Under the pieces are notes generated by a model. That model saw only the letters and a list, made by a program, of their open reading frames with translations. It did not search any database and was not told where the DNA came from. A DNA stretch of 64,000 bases, taken from the NCBI RefSeq assembly GCF_036250675.1, contig NZ_CP109592.1:3968001-4032000 (forward strand). Reading direction: 5' to 3'. This document shows positions 57,395 to 64,000 of the stretch, one piece after another (position 1 is the first letter of the stretch; the number at the start of each line of letters is the position of its first letter). This DNA comes from Streptomyces sp. NBC_01689 (lineage in GTDB: Bacteria > Actinomycetota > Actinomycetes > Streptomycetales > Streptomycetaceae). The position numbers and the translations under genes were made by a program.

Positions 57395-57630
57395 GGGTTG
57401 TGTCGCTCCTTGTGCGGGACGGGACGGGGGCGGGGCGGGACGGGGTCGGGGGGCCGACCGGGGAGGCCGTGCGGCGCCGGCGCGGGAAATGGCGTGAACA
57501 GCCGCTGCCACCGATGGCACCGTGGTCACCGACGGCACCGGTGACGCGGACCGTCCCGGCACCGGCGCCGGGGAACACATGACCGATGTACGGCTGGGCG
57601 CATCGTAAGCGGGGCGGGGGCAGGGGCGGA

Positions 57631-58887
57631 ATGCGGATCACGAACACGACGGTCCGAGCGGTCAACGGGCTGACGGCCCGTTGGGCGGGGACGATGTCCG
57701 GCGGAACGGTCTTCTCGGCGGCCGGGGTCTGGCCGCTGCTGGCCTTCCTCGCGGACGGAGCGGGCGGCGCGGCCCGCACGGAGCTGGCGGACGCCCTGGG
57801 GCTGCCGGCCGGTGAAGCGGCGGCCGCGGGACGCGAGTTGCTGGGCGCGCTGCGGGCGACGCGTGGCCTCGACCCGGCGCTCGGGCTGTGGACCGCGCGG
57901 ACCCTGGAGCCGCGGGAGGAGTGGGAGGCGGGCCTGCCGGTGGAGGCGCACGGCGCGCTCACCGGACAGCCCGAGACGGACACGGCGGCGCTGGACGCCT
58001 GGGTGCGGAAGCGGACGGACGGGCGGATACCCCGGCTGCCGCTCGGCCTCACCAAGGACACCGAACTGGTACTTGCGAGCGCGTTCGCCCTGCGCACCGA
58101 ATGGTTCCGGCCGTTCACCGACGGCGTCGTGGAGCCCCACACCGGCCCGTGGCAGGGCCGGACGCTGCGGGGGCTGTACCGCGGCACCGCGCTCCTGGAC
58201 CGGGTCGGTGTGGCCGACACACCGCACGGCGCCGTCACCGAGCTGAAGGTCCTCGGCACCACCGGCGTCGACGTCCATCTCCTGCTCGGGGAGGAGCGGA
58301 TGAGCCCGGGTCAGGTCCTCGGCGCGGGCGTGGACGTCCTGGCGCGCCGGTTCAGGACCGTTCCCGGGCACGAGCTGCCGTACGGGGAGGCGGGCCCCGG
58401 TCTACGGGTGGTGCGCGAGCGGTCCACGGTGCCGCGGCCGCCGTCCCTGGAGGTCACGACCGTGGCCTTCGACCTCGCCGCGGACCACGATCTCCTCCGT
58501 TCGCCCGAGCTGTTCGGGCTCGGTTCGGCGAGCGACTCCCGGCACGGGCACTTCCCGGGGATCAGCCGCGGACCGCTGGCCGTGGGGTCGGCCCGGCAGT
58601 CCGCCACCGCGGCCTTCGGCGCCCTCGGCTTCCGCGCCGCCGCCGCGACAGCGGTCTCCATGATGGCGGCGGGCCTGCCCGACCTGCGGTACGTCACCAC
58701 CACCGTCGAGGCCGTTCTCGACCGCCCCTTCGGTTTCCTCGCCCTGCACCGCACCTCCCGCCTGGTCCTCGCGGCCGGGTGGGTCGGCGACCCGGAGCCG
58801 TTCGCGGAGGGGGACGGGTACGGCTGGGAGGAGGACGGGTTCGGAGAGGACGGGTTCGGTGAGGAGGCGGGACGGGCGGAAGGGTGA
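57631..58887 (+). CDS. Serpin family protein
   Basis: 418 residues. The serpin fold is seen in FSAAGVWPLLAFLADGAGGA (N-terminal SPxS-like region), LVLASAFALRTEWFRPFTDG (NAxYFKxxW-like segment) and, near the C-terminus, the hinge ATAAFGALGFRAAAATAVSM followed by an exposed loop (MMAAGLPDLRYVTTTVEAVL) and the conserved DRPFGFLALHRTSRLVLAAG with WVGDP. No signal peptide, so it would act inside the cell unless exported another way. The Ala-rich hinge suggests it could be inhibitory. Acidic Gly/Glu/Phe-rich repeat at the end (EEDGFGEDGFGEEAG). ATG at 57631 with AGGGG upstream. The target protease is unknown. Confidence 0.85.
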   Translation: MRITNTTVRAVNGLTARWAGTMSGGTVFSAAGVWPLLAFLADGAGGAARTELADALGLPAGEAAAAGRELLGALRATRGLDPALGLWTARTLEPREEWEAGLPVEAHGALTGQPETDTAALDAWVRKRTDGRIPRLPLGLTKDTELVLASAFALRTEWFRPFTDGVVEPHTGPWQGRTLRGLYRGTALLDRVGVADTPHGAVTELKVLGTTGVDVHLLLGEERMSPGQVLGAGVDVLARRFRTVPGHELPYGEAGPGLRVVRERSTVPRPPSLEVTTVAFDLAADHDLLRSPELFGLGSASDSRHGHFPGISRGPLAVGSARQSATAAFGALGFRAAAATAVSMMAAGLPDLRYVTTTVEAVLDRPFGFLALHRTSRLVLAAGWVGDPEPFAEGDGYGWEEDGFGEDGFGEEAGRAEG

Positions 58888-59102
58888 CACCGGCGCACGG
58901 GCCGGCTCGGACGGGGATCCGTCGCCGCCCGCACGTCCGTTGCCGTCCGGGACCCGATCGCGGCGAGGGACCCCATCGCGGCAGGGGGCGCGTTTCCCCG
59001 CCGGAAACCCGATCCCGGCCGGGGCGCGTTCCCGACTGGTCTCACGAAGGCGGGAATCGGAACGGTGCGGGAGCCCTGCGGCGACCGGCCGTCCCGCGCG
59101 CA

Positions 59103-59108
59103 TAACCT
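59103..59108 (+). promoter_or_regulatory. Possible -10 element of a leaderless transcript
   Basis: TAACCT lies exactly six bases before the ATG at 59115, and there is no ribosome-binding site. In actinobacteria a TAnnnT at this distance places the transcription start on the A of the start codon. The -35 region is not convincing. Confidence 0.35.
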
Positions 59109-59114
59109 GCGCAC

Positions 59115-60224
59115 ATGACAGCTCTGCCGGATTGTTTCTGCCCGACGGACGGCACGCGCGTCCCCGGCGGTTCGCTCGACTGGTGCTGCCCCGTCTGTCG
59201 CGGCCCGCTCGACCTGGACTTCTCCCCGACCCCCGCGTCGCTCAAGTCCCTGACCGGGCGGGTGAACTCGCTGTGGCGGTACACGGAGTGCCTGCCGCTG
59301 GCCGCGCCCACCGTCAGTCTGGGCGAGGGCCGCACTCCCCTCGTGACGCTGCGCGAGGGCGTCTCGGCGAAGCTGGACTTCCTGATGCCGACGCTGTCGT
59401 TCAAGGACCGCGGCGCCGTCCTGCTCGCCGAACTGGCGCTGCGGCTGGAGCCCCGGCGGGTGCTCGCGGACAGCAGCGGCAACGCGGGGACGGCGATCGC
59501 CGCCTACTGCGCGCGGGCGGGGCTGCCCTGCACGGTGTACGTCCCCGCGGGCACGTCACCGAAGAAGCTGGAGCAGATCGAGGCGCACGGCGCGCGGCCG
59601 CGGATCGTGGACGGGGACCGGGAGGCGGCGGCCCGTGCGGCGCGCGAGGCCGCGGACGAGCCCGGCACCTTCTACGCCTCGCACGTGTACAACCCGTACT
59701 TCCTGCACGGTACGAAGACGTATGTGCACGAGCTCTGGGAGGACCTCGGCGGACGCCTCCCCGACGTCCTCGTCGTCCCGGTCGGCAACGGGACGCTGCT
59801 CCTCGGCGCCGCGCTCGCCGTCGCCGAGCTGCACGGTGCGGGGCTCATCGACCGGCGCCCCGCGCTGTACGCGGTCCAGGCCGCCGCCGTGGCCCCGCTG
59901 GCGCGCGCCTGGGAGGAGGGCGCGGACGACCTCCTGGACGCCGTCCCGACGGCGCCCACCGTCGCCGAGGGCATCGCCGTACCGCGTCCCCCGCGGGCCC
60001 GTCAGATCCTGCGTGCCGTCCGCGACTCCGGCGGCACCTTCCTGACCGTGACGGAGGACAGCATCCGCCACGCGCAACGAGACCTGGCGTCGCAGGGCCT
60101 GTACGTCGAGTCGACGGGCGTGGCCTGCTGGGCGGCCGTGCGCGAGGGCGTCCTCGGCACCCGGTCGGCGGTGGTACCGCTGTGCGGGGCAGGGGCGAAG
60201 ACGGGGCTCGCAGGGGCGTGGTGA
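59115..60224 (+). CDS. Threonine synthase-like PLP enzyme (fold type II)
   Basis: 369 residues. The N-terminal Cys cluster (CFCPTDG; WCCPVCRGPLDLDF) resembles the zinc-ribbon of class-2 threonine synthases. LGEGRTPLVTLR, PTLSFKDRGAVLLAEL with the Schiff-base K97, DSSGNAGTAIAAYCARAGLP and VPVGNGTLLLGAALAVAELH (phosphate site) are all present. It would convert O-phosphohomoserine to threonine, or act on a related beta/gamma-substituted amino acid. No homoserine kinase or dehydrogenase gene is close, so it may be a second copy or have another substrate. Probably leaderless. A 14-bp tandem duplication overlaps its stop codon. Confidence 0.83.
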   Translation: MTALPDCFCPTDGTRVPGGSLDWCCPVCRGPLDLDFSPTPASLKSLTGRVNSLWRYTECLPLAAPTVSLGEGRTPLVTLREGVSAKLDFLMPTLSFKDRGAVLLAELALRLEPRRVLADSSGNAGTAIAAYCARAGLPCTVYVPAGTSPKKLEQIEAHGARPRIVDGDREAAARAAREAADEPGTFYASHVYNPYFLHGTKTYVHELWEDLGGRLPDVLVVPVGNGTLLLGAALAVAELHGAGLIDRRPALYAVQAAAVAPLARAWEEGADDLLDAVPTAPTVAEGIAVPRPPRARQILRAVRDSGGTFLTVTEDSIRHAQRDLASQGLYVESTGVACWAAVREGVLGTRSAVVPLCGAGAKTGLAGAW

Positions 60225-60240
60225 CCGGGGCGTGGTGACC
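60213..60240. repeat. 14-bp tandem duplication across the stop codon of the threonine synthase-like gene
   Basis: GGGGCGTGGTGACC occurs at 60213-60226 and again, directly adjacent, at 60227-60240. The first copy contains the gene's TGA stop (60222-60224). Looks like a recent replication-slippage event. Confidence 0.8.
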
Positions 60241-60332
60241 GGGCGGTCGGGGCCGTCACGGCCACCGGGGGTTCGGGTCCAGGTGACCGCAGGGGGCCGG
60301 CTCGCGCTCCCTCACCCCGTACGCCCCGGCGT

Positions 60333-62513
60333 TCACTCGGCGGCCGTGAGCCTCTCGTCCGACATGCCCAGGCGTGCCTGTTCCTCCTCGACGATCCGCC
60401 GTGCCAGTTCGGTGTCCGACACGTCGACCGCGTCCGGGGTGGCTTCGGCCACCGCGCTGCGGCGGGCGTAGGCGTCGAACAGGCGGGTCTTGGCCTCCAG
60501 CATCCGCACCAGGCGTTCGTCCACACCGCCGGTGGCCAGGAGGCGGTACACGCGGACCGGTCTGACCTGGCCCATCCGGTGGGCCCGGGCCACGGCCTGG
60601 TGTTCGATGGTCGGCTTGATCTGGGGTTCGCAGATGACGACCACGGAGGCGGCCTGCATGTTGAGGCCGACGCCCGCGGCCTGGATCTGCGCCAGGAGCA
60701 CCGCGGGACCCGGGGCTCCGGCGAAGTCGTCGACGATCTGCTGCCGCCGTCCCGCCGGGACGCCTCCGGTGAGCGGACCGAACACGGCGATGCCGTCGCT
60801 GTCCATGGCCGCGAGCGCTTCCTCCACCACGCGCAGGACGTCCTTGAAGTAGGAGAAGACCACCGTCTTCTGCCCGTTCTCGCCGGCCTCTCGGACGATC
60901 TCCCGGAGCCGGTCCAGCTTGGCCGACTTCTCGGGACGCGCGTACGCGGCCCTGCGCATCGCCATGAAATTGCCCGCGCCCACGGCCTCGCGGTAGGCCT
61001 CCTCGTCCGAGGCGCTCAACTCCTCCCACTCGTCGGTCCGCTGGAGACTCGGGAGTTCCGTCAGCACGTCCTCCTGGTTGCGCCGCAGGTAGACCGGGGC
61101 CACGGCCTTGCGGAAGGCGACCGATCCGGCCAGTGCGTCCCTTTCGCCGAGGGACTCGGCGATGCCGCCGTCGAGCATCCGGACCAGGTTGCGGAACTCG
61201 ACGACCCTGTTCTCCATCGGGGTTCCGGTCATGAAGAGGGTGCGCTCGCAGCGGTCCGCCCACTGGGCGACCGCCTGGGACCGCTTGGCCGCCGGGTTCT
61301 TCACGGAGTGCGCCTCGTCGACCACGAGCAGCCCGACCCGGCCGCCGTCCGGCGCGGGAAATCCGCGCAGTGCGTCGAACGTGGTCACCACGACACCGCC
61401 CCGCCCCTCCCAGTCGGCGAACGCGTAGTGCCGGTCGGGGCCGTGGAGCACCGTGACCCGCAGGGCGCTGCGGGCCTCGATCTCCCGGGTCCAGTTGACG
61501 AGGACGCTCGCCGGGCAGACGACCATGAAATGGGTCTGCCCCCCGGCGGCCAGGTGTGCCATCACGGCGATCGCCTGGATGGTCTTGCCCAGCCCCATCT
61601 CGTCGCCGAGTATCACCTTGCGCTGCGCGAGCGCGAACCGCGCGCCGAACGCCTGGTACCCGCGCAGGGAGACCCGCCGGTGCGTGTCGTCGAGGTCCTG
61701 GGCCCGTACCCGCTCGGCGATCTCGTCCGGCAGGAAGCCCTCGGACGCGGCCGCGTCGGGCAGCCGTCCGGAGATCTCGGCGAGCAGGCTGTAGTACTCG
61801 GCGGACCTCAGCTCGAAGTCCACCCGGGCCGCGAGGTCGGACGACGGCCCCCGGAGCAGGTCCACCGACGCCTGCGCGAACAGCTCGGGCAGGCCCGCCC
61901 GTTCCGCCTCGTCCACCAGCGACCGGACCTCGGTGACGGCCGCCACGGCGCGGGCCTTCTTCTCCCGGCCGGCCAGGAGCATCCGGATGCGTCCCGCGGC
62001 GGGCCGGGCCTCCGCGAGCAACGGACCGAGCCGTAGCGACAGGGCGGCGGCCCGGTCGACCGCGCGCCGGGCGTCCGGTCCGGCCTCCACCAGGACGTGC
62101 AGGGCCATGACGAGCGCGGTGGTGGCCGGATCCGGCCGGTCAACGTCGATGTGGACGGCCACGGTCTCGTGGACGGCCTCGGAGAGCCGGCGGGCCGCGG
62201 CGAGCATCTGGTCGACGGTGCGCTGCCCGACACCGGGAATCTGCCGCAGCCGGTAGGGGCCCGCATCCAGAACGCTGCCGAGCGTGCGCAGTCCGCTCTT
62301 CTCGACGCTGCCCAGCCGCAGCCGCCCTTCGGTGACGTCCTGGAGCCGGGCGACGGGGATGGCGTCCAGCTCCCGCCTGACCGCCGCGGCGTGGATCGGC
62401 GCGAGCGCCGCGCGTACCGCCTCCACGGCCTTCCCGTGGTCCGCGCCGAGCGCCTGCGCCGCCTCGTACAGTCGCGCTCCCCTCGCGACCGTGTCCCGCT
62501 CCCCACGCCCCAC
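60333..62513 (-). CDS. SNF2-family ATP-dependent helicase with N-terminal HhH domain
   Basis: About 726 residues. The N-terminal 120 contain a helix-hairpin-helix (LRQIPGVGQRTVDQMLAAAR) after AIPVARLQDVTEGRLRLGSV, suggesting structure-specific DNA binding. A helical middle leads to the SNF2 core: VILGDEMGLGKTIQAIAVMA (Walker A), VVDEAHSVKNPAAKRSQAVA (DEAH), LFMTGTPMENRVVEF, KTVVFSYFKDVLRVVEEALA and ARAHRMGQVRPVRVYRLLA (motif VI). A role in DNA repair or nucleoid remodelling is inferred. Several GTG starts are possible (62552, 62531, 62513); I prefer 62513, with GAGGGG eight bases upstream. Confidence 0.9.
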   Translation of the reverse strand: MGRGERDTVARGARLYEAAQALGADHGKAVEAVRAALAPIHAAAVRRELDAIPVARLQDVTEGRLRLGSVEKSGLRTLGSVLDAGPYRLRQIPGVGQRTVDQMLAAARRLSEAVHETVAVHIDVDRPDPATTALVMALHVLVEAGPDARRAVDRAAALSLRLGPLLAEARPAAGRIRMLLAGREKKARAVAAVTEVRSLVDEAERAGLPELFAQASVDLLRGPSSDLAARVDFELRSAEYYSLLAEISGRLPDAAASEGFLPDEIAERVRAQDLDDTHRRVSLRGYQAFGARFALAQRKVILGDEMGLGKTIQAIAVMAHLAAGGQTHFMVVCPASVLVNWTREIEARSALRVTVLHGPDRHYAFADWEGRGGVVVTTFDALRGFPAPDGGRVGLLVVDEAHSVKNPAAKRSQAVAQWADRCERTLFMTGTPMENRVVEFRNLVRMLDGGIAESLGERDALAGSVAFRKAVAPVYLRRNQEDVLTELPSLQRTDEWEELSASDEEAYREAVGAGNFMAMRRAAYARPEKSAKLDRLREIVREAGENGQKTVVFSYFKDVLRVVEEALAAMDSDGIAVFGPLTGGVPAGRRQQIVDDFAGAPGPAVLLAQIQAAGVGLNMQAASVVVICEPQIKPTIEHQAVARAHRMGQVRPVRVYRLLATGGVDERLVRMLEAKTRLFDAYARRSAVAEATPDAVDVSDTELARRIVEEEQARLGMSDERLTAAE

Positions 62514-62860
62514 GTCTCCCGCCCCTCTCACGACCTCCCCGCATCCTCCCACCGCCGACGCCGACCCCGCCGAGCCCGCCGAGAACGCACCGGACGGGAC
62601 CGAGAACCCTCCGCCCGCTCCGGGTACTCGCCGATCTCACCGGGGGCGAAACGAAGGATGCCAGCCCGCCGTTCCCCCAGCCGTCGTGTACACACGGGGC
62701 ACTCGGCACGGGTTGGCGACCACCGCGTCGTCTGCACGATCGACAACGGGGAACTGGTGGTCTGGGTCGTTCATGTGGGGCACCGGTCCACCGTTCACGG
62801 CACCCGACCCCCGCTGACCACACGTCAGAACATCCAGCGCCCGTCCAGCACGGGGACGAC
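62514..62860. other. Intergenic region upstream of the helicase gene, no convincing gene
   Basis: Holds the helicase promoter. A 73-codon minus-strand frame (62528-62746) includes CPVCTRRLGERRAG, but it has no ribosome site and an Arg-rich random-looking tail. An AT-richer patch at 62680-62780 is a likely promoter site. Confidence 0.35.
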
Positions 62861-62894
62861 GAAGGGGTCGGGCTCGTCAGAGCCCGACCCCTTC
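62861..62894. terminator. Terminator, 15-bp perfect stem, after ychF
   Basis: GAAGGGGTCGGGCTC (62861-62875) pairs perfectly with GAGCCCGACCCCTTC (62880-62894), loop GTCA, 47 bases after the ychF stop at 62941. Confidence 0.87.
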
Positions 62895-62940
62895 CGACAC
62901 GTACGTTTGACCCAATACCTCACACGCAGTAGGTGTACGG

Positions 62941-64000
<1,060 letters not shown>

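Noticed and set aside
62528..62746. 73-codon frame with CPVCTRRLG
   Set aside because: Only one CxxC pair, no ribosome site, an Arg-rich tail without protein-like character, and it overlaps the helicase promoter.

Overview
The window is GC-rich chromosomal DNA with the codon bias, GTG/TTG starts, 4-bp GTGA/ATGA gene overlaps and long perfect hairpin terminators of a Streptomyces. Diagnostic genes agree: mycothiol MshB, 7Fe ferredoxin FdxA, DUF3117, a DivIVA-like protein, a FolP2-like protein, twin BldK-type peptide importers and a PAS/GAF/SpoIIE phosphatase. No insertion sequence, prophage, tRNA, rRNA or CRISPR array was seen. It reads as core chromosome rather than a mobile island.

Layout. 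1-3.2 kb: an envelope-stress module (start of an HtrA-like protease, membrane-spanning anti-sigma, SigE-type ECF sigma) divergent from an O-methyltransferase that lacks a normal start codon, then DUF3117. 3.5-12.2 kb: PaaG-like crotonase, 3-methyladenine glycosylase, DivIVA-like protein, FolP2-like protein, LOG-family protein, DapE, a membrane-anchored lysozyme-like protein, a small secreted protein, DapC and FdxA. From memory, the order of these genes resembles the Mycobacterium tuberculosis stretch from mshB to sigE, so this is an old actinobacterial block. 12.3-18 kb: GNAT and SirB1-type proteins, then a drug-type ABC exporter translationally coupled to a two-component system. 18.2-25.4 kb: a collagen-like membrane protein, a DUF6113-like protein, MshB, an 840-bp stretch without a convincing gene that carries a tandem repeat, a small membrane protein and an S9 peptidase.

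25.5-37.4 kb: two tandem, paralogous five-gene oligopeptide ABC importers (binding protein, two permeases, two ATPases), each with a strong hairpin after the binding-protein gene. One is probably BldK, the peptide importer needed for aerial growth. 38-43 kb: TypA and an orphan binding-protein-like lipoprotein that resembles LpqW of mycobacteria. 43-47 kb: a small protein and a three-subunit succinate dehydrogenase. 47-54 kb: a membrane-anchored GH18-like protein, a two-helix membrane protein of unknown role, a PAS-PAS-GAF-SpoIIE-HATPase phosphatase and a stand-alone HATPase, the last two pointing to anti-sigma/anti-anti-sigma signalling. 54-64 kb: a Nudix hydrolase, a 60-residue protein, a GntR/HutC regulator, a septum-formation-like protein, a serpin, a threonine-synthase-like enzyme that may be leaderless, an HhH-SNF2 helicase and the truncated YchF ATPase gene.

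I found no clearly new defence or biosynthetic system. The best leads are the twin peptide importers with shared post-transcriptional architecture, the LpqW-like lipoprotein with a charged insertion, the cytoplasmic collagen-like domain, the serpin, and the ATT-start methyltransferase. Gene starts were chosen from ribosome-binding sites and overlaps. Family names come from motif recognition, without database searches.
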